Shown in pieces: positions 9,802 through 17,582 of a DNA stretch of 59,400 nucleotides. The notes under the pieces are model-generated. The model made no database searches. It worked only from the letters and a program-made list of their open reading frames with translations, and had not been told where the DNA came from. This DNA comes from Enteropsectra breve. Its lineage: Eukaryota > Microsporidia. The stretch spans positions 1 to 59,400 of the forward strand of contig JALPMN010000638.1 of assembly GCA_024243835.1 (NCBI GenBank), written 5' to 3'. Position 1 is the first letter of the stretch. Every line of letters begins with the position of its first letter. The position numbers and the translations under genes are program-made.

Positions 9802-10296
9802 CTATTCAGCACTCTTAAGTGCTTTTAAGTTCACGCAAATTTGGCGCAGCTTGGCGTATTTCGAGCAAAGTGTGTGCTTGCACTCAACTTCACGCTTAAA
9901 GGCACCACAGTTGCCACACACAGAGATGTCAATCTTCTGTCCCTTTTCAATAGCCTCAATGAGCTTGCCGTGTATTTTCAGCAGCCGGTAGACAGCAGGA
10001 TCGTTGCATCTGTCCAGAGAAACAGATTCTATCAGCCCATTCACATGGTCTAGAGCCTTAACTTCATTGGGAGATGTTTCCACTGCCTCGATGCACTCTT
10101 TGTTCTTCTCGATCTTCCTGTCTAAGTCCTCTATGATTTGACAGAGAAATGTGACTGTACTCTTGGAAATGCTCTTATTCGGCGAGTTGTTCTTGTCATT
10201 ATGTTCTTTGTTGCATTTCTTGCTTATTCCCTCGACATAAAACTCCTCATACGGACAAAATCCAGCGGTGTACGCCTCGCATATTTCATCATCCAT
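9802..10296 (-). CDS. LUC7: Luc7-like U1 snRNP component (short form)
   Basis: 164 residues from the ATG at 10296; an upstream in-frame ATG at 10335 would add a Lys/Phe-rich stretch I regard as leader sequence. The N-terminus has a CCCH zinc finger of Luc7 type: C-x7-CPYEEF-x9-C-x3-H, with the GFCP core. A coiled-coil middle (residues ~45-75) is followed by a CNDPAVYRLLKIHGKLIE segment and a second finger beginning VCGNCGAFKREVE, matching the Luc7 'CxVCGAF' motif. Luc7 binds U1 snRNP and helps select 5' splice sites in the nucleus. Its presence suggests this organism still splices some introns. It is shorter than the ~250-residue fungal proteins. Confidence 0.7.
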   Translation of the reverse strand: MDDEICEAYTAGFCPYEEFYVEGISKKCNKEHNDKNNSPNKSISKSTVTFLCQIIEDLDRKIEKNKECIEAVETSPNEVKALDHVNGLIESVSLDRCNDPAVYRLLKIHGKLIEAIEKGQKIDISVCGNCGAFKREVECKHTLCSKYAKLRQICVNLKALKSAE

Positions 10297-10422
10297 GCCG
10301 AAAATTTTATTTTTTTTTAAATGTTTAAATTTCATTTTTCAAATGCTTTATTTTTATCAAATGTTTAAAATAAATAAGCAAAAGCTGTAAAAAAGATGCT
10401 TTACTTAATGGTGATAAACGAT

Positions 10423-11361
10423 TTATTTCTGCTCCTCAAGTTCTATGTATGGCGCAAGAAGTGCAACCTCCTGCACAGTATCTTCACTGGCTGCATCCCG
10501 GGTATATTTTTTTGATTCTTCAGAATAGCCATCATTTTCCAGAATGTATTTTGTGGTGGGACAGTAGAGCGTTATCATAAAGACATATATTGCCATGAGA
10601 AGGCCTGTCTGCACACTGGAGAGGACTTGAGTGTGCACCTCATTCAGAATGAAGGGCAGATCAATGATGTTGATGGCATGCTTGAAGATGCCGTAGAAAA
10701 GAATAACCATGGCAAACATATTGATGTTTGTCTTGGTGCTGTTATTCCGTGTGTCAGCGCTCATCTTTGACTTCTGGATAATGAAGAAAAAGGAAACCAT
10801 CGTGAGTTCGATCGTAGAGGAAACAAGCGACACGAACAGCACTATTTTCCTGTCAACCAATGCCTTCTGCATGTCAAAGTAAAATACGGCGGGTATCCGC
10901 AGAATCGCCCATATCTTGCAGAACACGGAAATAGAGCCTTTTCTGTAGCTGGCCCGTGCGCTTGGGCTTTCAGGCTCCCAGAGAGCTGCAAGCAGAAACA
11001 GCGAGGAAATCAAAAATGTCTCTGCAAACTTGAGTGAATAGCCCATTATAATAGCCATGTCGATCTGGTACCCCTGAACACTGACAATATAGGCGCTGTT
11101 GAATATCCTCGTCAGCTCGTAGGTTATTTTTTTAATTTCATACTTCGTGCTAATCAATGCGATTGCTGCTGAAAATATCGCCATGGAAAGAATCGAGAAC
11201 TTGGCGAGCCAAATGCCCAGCGTCTTAAGCTGGCCGCTGAAGATGTTTATTGAGGGCACATGGCTTTTGTGTGCCCGTCTAAAGACGTACAGGCAGAGGA
11301 ACCCAAGGAGAATCGCCGAGTTGATGTTGGCAGTAAGCTCATTATTGATATTCTTTTCCAT
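10423..11361 (-). CDS. multi-pass membrane protein of unknown function
   Basis: 312 residues with about seven hydrophobic spans, roughly at 14-30, 46-70, 103-130, 155-170, 172-197, 212-240 and 248-266. A hydrophilic acidic tail (~45 residues, SEESKKYTRD then ELEEQK) follows. The start is the first ATG. I do not recognise a transporter signature, catalytic residues or glycosyltransferase motifs. The acidic tail probably faces the cytosol if the N-terminus is luminal; that is inference. It sits between Luc7 and a spacer containing a 16-bp tandem repeat. Confidence 0.75.
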   Translation of the reverse strand: MEKNINNELTANINSAILLGFLCLYVFRRAHKSHVPSINIFSGQLKTLGIWLAKFSILSMAIFSAAIALISTKYEIKKITYELTRIFNSAYIVSVQGYQIDMAIIMGYSLKFAETFLISSLFLLAALWEPESPSARASYRKGSISVFCKIWAILRIPAVFYFDMQKALVDRKIVLFVSLVSSTIELTMVSFFFIIQKSKMSADTRNNSTKTNINMFAMVILFYGIFKHAINIIDLPFILNEVHTQVLSSVQTGLLMAIYVFMITLYCPTTKYILENDGYSEESKKYTRDAASEDTVQEVALLAPYIELEEQK

Positions 11362-11748
11362 TGCATCTCATTTGCGGCTCGCTTTTATGGCGCTGTTTCA
11401 CTCTATAACCGTTTCATTCAGGAAGTTTCAGTTGCAAAAAAGACATGTCAATATTAAAGCACTAAAATCATAACAGTATTATTGTGCAGTATTTAAAGGA
11501 TTGCTTAATTAAAAATAAATGTTAACTTACTTTTTGATGTTCTCTTATAATACCATGCACAAATAGCACCATGCACAAATAGCACCATGCACAAATAATA
11601 TCTGGCAGTTAGCTTTTGAAGAGTAAAATACTATAATCATAATGCTAACATGTTACAATATACTTTATGATTTTAAGCTTTGGGTTAAGATGCCTTTGAA
11701 TAAAAGTTACAAACACTTGTTATATAACATCAATTTATACTTTTAATT
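11362..11748. other. intergenic spacer with short tandem repeat
   Basis: No gene is seen. It contains the 16-bp repeat listed separately. Confidence 0.6.
11552..11598. repeat. 16-bp tandem repeat, three copies
   Basis: The unit ACCATGCACAAATAGC occurs at 11552, 11568 and 11584; the last copy is changed at its end. The first two copies are identical. Confidence 0.9.
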
Positions 11749-12876
11749 CTATTTTGTTTTTTTGCATCCACACTCCCCGGCCATCGCTGCCAGAACATAA
11801 AAATACCTTTCTATATCACAGACACACTTCTTTGTCCCAAATATGTAAATAAAGTTTTTTCTTATTTCTGCGACTATCTTTCTGTATGCGCAGCGGTGCG
11901 ACCTCAGGAACCAGTTTAGGTACTCAACCAGATCCTTTGCATCTTTTTTGCACGTTTTGCATGAAACGGAAGGCTTGTGCTGAAACTTTACGGTTAAAGA
12001 AACCTCCTCGGCTTTCTGCTCCAGCATCAGCTTCTCGCTGCTAGTATTTGCTTCAACAACACTCGCTCCTGATACCGCACTACTGTTTTCTATTTCAATA
12101 TTTTTAATATTGCTGTTGTTATCAATTGCATCACTGATGAGCTTAGTCTTATCCTCAGACTCGGTCAATGGAATCTTTACAATGATATCATTTTCCATGT
12201 GTATTTGTCTATATTTCAGCCCATTGTGAATAACAATAGACTCAGTTGCATCTTCTTGGGCAAAATCCATTGAAACTGTTTTACTGTCGCTTTCAAAAAG
12301 AGCAGTGTTATCCTCTATAAATGAAAAATCATTGTTTTCTTCTGTGAGTAGACTAGAGTCTTGAATTATTTCCGCTACCACTGGAGTAGCACCATGAATA
12401 ATTTCTTCAGCCTGTAATTTAACTTTATAGTTTGTTTCTTCAGTATATAATTTTTCATTACTGTTGGCTTCAGAGCTAATGCAGCAAGCAACTGATGCTT
12501 TAACTACTTTTTCAATTATACTAGGTTCTTCGATTGTAATAGGTTCTTCGATTGTAGTAGGTTCTTCGATTGCAGTAGGTTTTTCTATTGTAATGTTTGT
12601 GTTTCGGATTTCATTCACCGCCAAAAACAGCGAGCTTATTTTGCCTTTGTTCTGGTGATATTTTTCAACGATAATTCGCTGTCTTGGTGTGAGGCGTGAC
12701 AGATCCGTTTCCTCGAATATGCTCTTGTATGGGACATACAGAGGGAGAGCATCTTTCCTGCTGGCTCTTTTCCTTCTGGTTATCTGCCTCACCTGGGCCT
12801 TGATTTCATACTCCTCGCCGTCTGAGTTGAGCGATCTTGGTGACGGTAGAAACACACGAATATTCTGATTTTCCAT
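11749..12876 (-). CDS. hypothetical protein with TIEEP repeats and a Cys-rich C-terminus
   Basis: 375 residues from the ATG at 12876, which follows an AATTTTAGGC tract; the frame continues upstream but the extra residues look non-coding. The N-terminal ~100 residues are basic (ITRRKRASRK) and resemble a nuclear or nucleic-acid-binding region. Residues ~97-120 contain four tandem IEEP-type hexapeptides encoded by an 18-bp repeat. An acidic disordered stretch follows. The last ~75 residues hold paired cysteines (SCKTCKK, RC, KKCVC, GECGCKK) in a helical context, possibly metal-binding. No family is recognised. Two E2F-like GGCGGG sites lie just upstream, suggesting cell-cycle control (inference). 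Confidence 0.75.
   Translation of the reverse strand: MENQNIRVFLPSPRSLNSDGEEYEIKAQVRQITRRKRASRKDALPLYVPYKSIFEETDLSRLTPRQRIIVEKYHQNKGKISSLFLAVNEIRNTNITIEKPTAIEEPTTIEEPITIEEPSIIEKVVKASVACCISSEANSNEKLYTEETNYKVKLQAEEIIHGATPVVAEIIQDSSLLTEENNDFSFIEDNTALFESDSKTVSMDFAQEDATESIVIHNGLKYRQIHMENDIIVKIPLTESEDKTKLISDAIDNNSNIKNIEIENSSAVSGASVVEANTSSEKLMLEQKAEEVSLTVKFQHKPSVSCKTCKKDAKDLVEYLNWFLRSHRCAYRKIVAEIRKNFIYIFGTKKCVCDIERYFYVLAAMAGECGCKKTK
12522..12594. repeat. 18-bp in-frame coding repeat (IEEP repeats)
   Basis: About four copies of an 18-bp unit like GGTTCTTCGATTGTAATA, encoding six residues per copy within the minus-strand gene. The outer copies diverge by a few bases. Confidence 0.8.
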
Positions 12877-12903
12877 GCCTAAAATTCTTCGCCTCAAGTT
12901 ATA

Positions 12904-12928
12904 TTTTTGGCGGGAACTTTGGCGGGAA
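12904..12928. promoter_or_regulatory. tandem E2F-like sites
   Basis: TTTTGGCGGGAA (12905-12916) and TTTGGCGGGAA (12918-12928) lie head to tail with a 12-bp period, 29-53 bases upstream of the ATG at 12876. Both match the classic E2F consensus (TTTGGCGGGAA or its complement) exactly. Such GC-rich blocks stand out in this AT-rich intergenic DNA. A single related site precedes SMC3. Confidence 0.5.
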
Positions 12929-13243
12929 TATTTCAAGCACAGAAAATCGCAAGAGAAGCACAATGCCGATGAATAGAGCACAACTAGGCAGCATGAATTA
13001 GTGCTATCATTGAATATATTAATAAACGAAATTGAAAAGTAATTTAATCCATATATATGAGAAAAAGAGAAACCATTTTTAATATAATTAAATTAATATG
13101 GAATGATACGCTCGTATATTAAATTCTACATTAGCAAAACCGTTAATAAAGACATTTTGCCTTCGAATGTCAGAAATCAAGTGTTTTAGAATAAAACTAA
13201 ACCTGTTTCATGAGGTAATAAAAATGTGCGACAGGAACACGGT
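12929..13243. other. divergent promoter region, no gene
   Basis: AT-rich sequence between divergent genes; nothing is seen beyond the E2F-like sites to its left. Confidence 0.6.
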
Positions 13244-13819
13244 ATGGGCAAAGGCGAGCCAGTGCTGGAACTGACGCATTCATTCACATACAAGGACGTG
13301 CTGGGTGCGTACCGTGTTGCTTTCCACAGCAGATACTTGACAATCACGTCGATTAAGAAACACGCCGAAGAAGAAACGGTAAAGTACGAGGATATTTACA
13401 AAATCAAAACACGGGGCTCTAACCTGAAAATACAGTTCAAGGCCGGGGGAGTCATAGACATCCCATGCACGATAAAGGAGGCGAAGAAGATCAAGACGCT
13501 CTTCACCAATTCGTCGAGCTTCACCCACGTGGATATCGCGGCGGTTGTGTTTGTGGAGCTTGGTGAGACCTCCTTCTACGTCAAAGTCAAGTCAACTAAC
13601 TTTACGAAGTTCAAAGAAGCGATATTAAGAAAAATTGCACAGGTGCTGTACCCATCGCTCTGCCACGACAACATTGATCTGAAGAACGACTTCGATCAAT
13701 TTACTTTTAAGATCAGGCACAAGGAGTGTCTGGCTGTGCTTGAAACCAGCGATGATCTTGAAGCAGCACTGAACTACAATGACTATAAGCTGGATATTGT
13801 GATTGTCAAGCGAAAATAA
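13244..13819 (+). CDS. small protein with PH-like N-terminus and PB1-like C-terminus
   Basis: 191 residues. The ATG at 13244 is used because the frame opens upstream only with GTG. Residues ~10-90 alternate short beta strands (VAFHSRYLTI, NLKIQFKAGGVIDIPC) and end in a helix, as in PH-like folds. Residues ~105-190 resemble a PB1 domain: FYVKVKSTNFTKFKEAI early, then LETSDDLEAAL and LDIVIVKR, matching the family's 'sdeDLeeAl' acidic segment. PB1 domains pair with each other in polarity and signalling scaffolds. Both calls rest on pattern only. The stop codon is embedded in AATAAA. A plus-strand acyltransferase-like gene follows 81 bases later. Confidence 0.55.
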   Translation: MGKGEPVLELTHSFTYKDVLGAYRVAFHSRYLTITSIKKHAEEETVKYEDIYKIKTRGSNLKIQFKAGGVIDIPCTIKEAKKIKTLFTNSSSFTHVDIAAVVFVELGETSFYVKVKSTNFTKFKEAILRKIAQVLYPSLCHDNIDLKNDFDQFTFKIRHKECLAVLETSDDLEAALNYNDYKLDIVIVKRK

Positions 13820-13900
13820 AGGTGTATAGAAAACGAATCCTACATTTTTATTTTTTTTTGCTTGAAAGTTTTTATTTACAAAATTTCATTTTCTGGGCCA

Positions 13901-14455
13901 ATGGAAAAGTTCTCCAAGTTCAACGACCCATTCACAGGAATAAATCCCTTCATAGCACCGAAATACAGGAAGATAACCGCCAGATGCGTATTGCTGGCTC
14001 TCATCAGGCTTCCCATCTTTGTCCTGTGGATGCTCGGCATCCCCTGCATCAGTGCACTGATAAGCATTCGGATCAGAAGCAAGATAAAGCCATCAGGCCT
14101 TGTATATGCAAATGCAGCATCCTTTTTCGACAAAGCAGTCATAAAGGCAGTGTACGGCAGCACACACATCAGGGTTGTATTCCCTGAAGAAACCAGGACC
14201 AACAACAGGGCTGTTCTCCAGCACAGCGCATCGAAAAAGAGCAGCTATGCCATCGGTTTAACTTACTCCCCTGAATGCGTTTATCTCTATGGAAATAAAG
14301 CAGCCTGGCTTATTAGGTTTTTGGGAGGAGAAAATACTGTTTCTGTCAACTGTGAAAGTGGCACTGACATTTCACAGGCCTCTGGCCTTCCGCGGGTGCA
14401 GCTTACGGTGTTTGATAAAATAAGGTTCAACAGCGAGTACAAGAAAAAGCAATGA
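13901..14455 (+). CDS. Loa1/PlsC-like lysophospholipid acyltransferase relative, short and atypical
   Basis: 184 residues starting at 13901 (GGGCC just before the ATG). The opening MEKFSKFNDPFTGINPF resembles the start of fungal Loa1-type lysophosphatidic acid acyltransferases, followed by a hydrophobic segment (residues ~27-55). The block FPEETRTNNRAVLQ (~97-110) matches the PlsC 'FPEGTRSNGR' motif with the Gly replaced by Glu. The usual catalytic H-x4-D is represented by NAASFFD, where the His position is Ala. The family acylates lysophospholipids on ER or lipid droplets. With ~180 residues and no catalytic His, activity is doubtful; it may be regulatory or degenerate. Confidence 0.55.
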   Translation: MEKFSKFNDPFTGINPFIAPKYRKITARCVLLALIRLPIFVLWMLGIPCISALISIRIRSKIKPSGLVYANAASFFDKAVIKAVYGSTHIRVVFPEETRTNNRAVLQHSASKKSSYAIGLTYSPECVYLYGNKAAWLIRFLGGENTVSVNCESGTDISQASGLPRVQLTVFDKIRFNSEYKKKQ

Positions 14456-14548
14456 GTATAATATTTAAAAGCAGTGATAAAAGCAGTGATAAAAGCAATC
14501 ATTATAAAAAAGTCTGAATAAAAGTAAGTTTTTTTAAAATCGCTTTAA

Positions 14549-15682
14549 TTATCGTTTTCTCTGTTCTTGTCTAGCTTTGTCTTTAACTGTATCTTTGGTT
14601 CTTTCGATTTTGTCTTTGACTTCTCCGCCTTTTTCCTTCACAGCATCTTTTGCATCCGTTGCGTTTTCCTTGACAGCTTCTTTCGCATCCGTTACCGTTT
14701 CCTTAGCCTCGCCTGCTTTCTCCTTGACAGCATCTTTTGCCTCGCCTGCCTTCTCCTTCACGGTTTCCTTGGCCTCGCTTGCTGACTCCTTGATCTGCTC
14801 CCTCTTCTCAGACATGTAGTCCTTGACACTCTCAGCAGCAGACTTTGTGACATCGGCAACACTTGCAATCTTTTCCTTCACATTTTCCTTGGCTGAAACA
14901 GCTGCATCCTTTACTGTTGAGGCAGCAGACTTTGTCATATCAACAGCACTGCTGACTGAATCAACAACAACATCCTTGGCATAAATGGCGTTCTCCTTGA
15001 TCTGGCTGCCCTTCTCACTCAGATACTCCTTTGCTTCATGTGCCTTTTCCTTTGTTGTTTCAACGGTGCTGCTCACAAGATCAGCAACGGAGTTTTTCGC
15101 ACTTATAGCCTTGTCCTTCAGCGCAGCTCCTTTCTCAGCGGTGAAATCCTTGGCATCATTTGCTTTCTCAACCGTATAGTCTTTGGCATTCTTTGCCTTC
15201 TCAGCGGTGTATTCTTTAGCGTCTTTTGCCTTTTCAACTGCCTTCTCTTTAATCTCACTGGCCTTTTCTGAAGCCTCGCTCGACTTGTCCATTATGTAGT
15301 CCTTGGCGTCATTGACTTTCTCAACGGTAAAATCCTTGGCGTCCTTCGCCTTCTCTACCGTGTAATCCTTGGCGGATGTTGCCTTGTCAACAACATAGTC
15401 CTTGGCATCCTTTACTTTCTCACTCACTGGAGCTGTGTCTTTCTCAACCTTTGTGGCTGCTTCGTCAAACTTCTTGTCAGCCTTGTCCTTAACGTCAGAG
15501 GCAGCGCTTTCTACGTCGCTCTTAACACTGCTGGCCTTGCTCTTCACATCCTCGCCAACCTCAATGGCCTTGTACTTAACGTCAGAGGCCTTCTCTGCAG
15601 CGGCATTCCCTGCCTTCTTCACATCCTTCTCAGTCTTCTTGGATTCTTTGTATGCTTTCCTATCATAATCTGAATCTGTCAT
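14549..15682 (-). CDS. LEA-like repeat protein (Lys/Ala/Asp/Glu-rich amphipathic helices)
   Basis: 377 residues, starting at an ATG preceded by CCCC. Almost the whole protein is built from 11-residue units such as DAKDYTVEKAK, DAKDFTVEKVN and NAKDYTVEKAN (residues ~95-200), then looser units ending in repeated EKAGEAKDAVK blocks. This matches group 3 LEA (LEA_4-like) repeats, which form amphipathic helices and protect membranes and proteins during drying. There are no cysteines, few aromatics and no leader peptide. A role in spore desiccation or osmotic tolerance is inference; other amphipathic-helix proteins (perilipin-like or apolipoprotein-like) are alternatives. It has an unusually biased composition, so similarity searches will be noisy. 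Confidence 0.7.
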   Translation of the reverse strand: MTDSDYDRKAYKESKKTEKDVKKAGNAAAEKASDVKYKAIEVGEDVKSKASSVKSDVESAASDVKDKADKKFDEAATKVEKDTAPVSEKVKDAKDYVVDKATSAKDYTVEKAKDAKDFTVEKVNDAKDYIMDKSSEASEKASEIKEKAVEKAKDAKEYTAEKAKNAKDYTVEKANDAKDFTAEKGAALKDKAISAKNSVADLVSSTVETTKEKAHEAKEYLSEKGSQIKENAIYAKDVVVDSVSSAVDMTKSAASTVKDAAVSAKENVKEKIASVADVTKSAAESVKDYMSEKREQIKESASEAKETVKEKAGEAKDAVKEKAGEAKETVTDAKEAVKENATDAKDAVKEKGGEVKDKIERTKDTVKDKARQEQRKR

Positions 15683-16578
15683 GGGGTCTATTTTTGTTCT
15701 CCTTTTATGCTTATTTTTTGATTAAAAAACCAATAAAAATTCATGTCGTGACCAAAAAGGAGACGACTTTTTGAGCGCATACACACAAAGATACAGAGTA
15801 GCACTAAAACCAATATGTTTTTGTGGTATAGTTTTATCTAAATTATAGAGTTTATTTCTTGCCAAAATTTTCGTATTATTGATTTTTAATTAATTATTTT
15901 AATTAATTAAAATTAAAAATTAATTAAATTTGAAAAAATATTTCTAGAGCAAGAAAAAGTTATCATGCATCAAAACGGTTTAATAAAACTTAATTAAATC
16001 ATATGATTGTGATGAATAAGAGTGTAAAAATATGCTTACTTTCAAATATTTTATAATGTTATTTCTTTACTGTTGTACTGCTATTTTATTGCTATTTTAC
16101 GTATGGTGAAATGGCTCTGTTAAACTTCAAGCATGGAATGTGTACATAGAGTGGATATATTGAAAGAATTCGTGCATGTATCTATGGAATGTTTTTGTTC
16201 TTCTGCTCTATAATTCTCATATGATAAACACAGATTAAATTTGATCAATCAATCAGATGAAGAAAGAACTCAATAATCAGATTGAGGAGAATCTTATAAA
16301 GGAGTATGAATATTAAAGCTTTGTTAAAGAATATACGAGTTTATGAGCATAACATCATGTATGTTAGCATTCACTGCTGATAAAAATTTAACTCTTTTAG
16401 CATTTTTCTAAATATTGATACGTCTGCCAAGATTTTTAGTGTAAACAAAATGAGAAAGCATTCCGATAAAATATTAGCTATTCAAATCCCAAATATGAAT
16501 TAGACAAAATAGTAATTATACAAAATATAAATTATTCATAATACTTTTGAGAAATACTTTACTAATGTACGAGTTTAT
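15683..16578. other. 0.9-kb AT-rich spacer with a palindromic AT tract
   Basis: No gene is supported. Bases ~15884-15935 are a run of TTAATTAA-type words forming overlapping inverted repeats. Short hydrophobic frames (for example 25 codons near 16033) are too short to call. Confidence 0.6.
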
Positions 16579-17070
16579 TTATAAAACACCACAGTCAGAG
16601 ATAATGACCTTCTTAGATGTCTTGCCAGACTGGGAGCCGAGTGCCTCTACAGCCTTGACAACATCCATTCCATTCACAACCTTGCCGAATACGACGTGGT
16701 GATTATCAAGCCAGGGGGTCTTCACAGTAGTGATGAAGAACTGAGAGCCATTGGTGTTTGGTCCAGCATTGGCCATTGAGAGCAAACCAGGCTCGGTGTG
16801 GGCGAGCTTGAAGTTCTCATCAGGGAACTTCTCGCCATAGATGGACTTTCCGCCGGTGCCGTTGTGTCTGGTGAAGTCTCCGCCCTGCAGCATAAATTCA
16901 GGAATTACGCGGTGGAAGCAGCTTCCCTTGTAGCCGAAACCTTTGGAGCCAGTGGCAAGCTCTCTGAAGTTGGCCGCTGTCTTTGGAACAACGTCATCCC
17001 TCAAATTAAATTCTATTCTTCCTAGTGGCTGTCCATCGGCAGATATATCGAAAAATACATTCTGAGACAT
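16579..17070 (-). CDS. cyclophilin A-type peptidyl-prolyl isomerase
   Basis: 163 residues, the usual length of a single-domain cyclophilin, with no targeting sequence, so cytosolic or nuclear. The catalytic and cyclosporin-binding residues are present: R54 in [11 protein letters not shown]59, Q62 in LQGGDF, Q110 and F112 in GSQFFI, W120, and H125 in NHHVVFG. It speeds cis-trans isomerisation of prolyl bonds in protein folding. The start is the ATG preceded by TTTACCC. Its high GC and strong conservation suggest good expression. The stop is followed at once by AATAAA. Confidence 0.97.
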   Translation of the reverse strand: MSQNVFFDISADGQPLGRIEFNLRDDVVPKTAANFRELATGSKGFGYKGSCFHRVIPEFMLQGGDFTRHNGTGGKSIYGEKFPDENFKLAHTEPGLLSMANAGPNTNGSQFFITTVKTPWLDNHHVVFGKVVNGMDVVKAVEALGSQSGKTSKKVIISDCGVL

Positions 17071-17582
17071 TGGGTAAAATTTTTCAAAATTTTAAAGCCA
17101 GGAGTTGAATAGCGATGCAAAGCAGTTCATATGCTTATATCGACAAATTTTACACATTGATAACACAATATTGATAGTACTTAGCTTTAAAATCTTTTTA
17201 TTTTCATCTGTACAGATAGTGCAATCTTCATTTAAAATTTTAAAGATCTCTATATTTAAAGGAAGATAAAAACTATGAGACTACTAATTAGCAGATATCC
17301 AATTGAAAAAAGCCAGTTTTCTTATAGATTAGAATGTTTTCCAACATATTTCAGTTTTAATAAAAAGTAAAAACAATTTTGAAAGGGAAAGCTTTAAAAA
17401 CACCGCACTGTAATATTTAATTGTCTTAGTATTTAGATTTTATAACAGTGTATTAAAATATTTTATAACGGATAATAAACCGTTTGGTTTATTACTAATG
17501 TATGCTATTTGCTGTTTCTCAACATTACTGTCCGGTTTCAGACACTGTTTATTTTCTAAAAACAAAGTAGACCCAAAGGGCA
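17071..17582. other. divergent spacer between cyclophilin and myosin genes
   Basis: No gene is seen. A 9-bp perfect inverted repeat with a 4-base loop lies at 17473-17494 (arms TAATAAACC and GGTTTATTA). Confidence 0.6.

Noticed and set aside
14567..15668. Several plus-strand frames opposite the LEA-like gene
   Set aside because: The repeat structure keeps the opposite strand open; the products are Ser/Phe/Leu-rich shadows.
16261..16316. 19-codon coding-like stretch in the 15.7-16.6 kb spacer
   Set aside because: Too short, with a stop a few codons upstream; an exon would need splice sites I cannot support.
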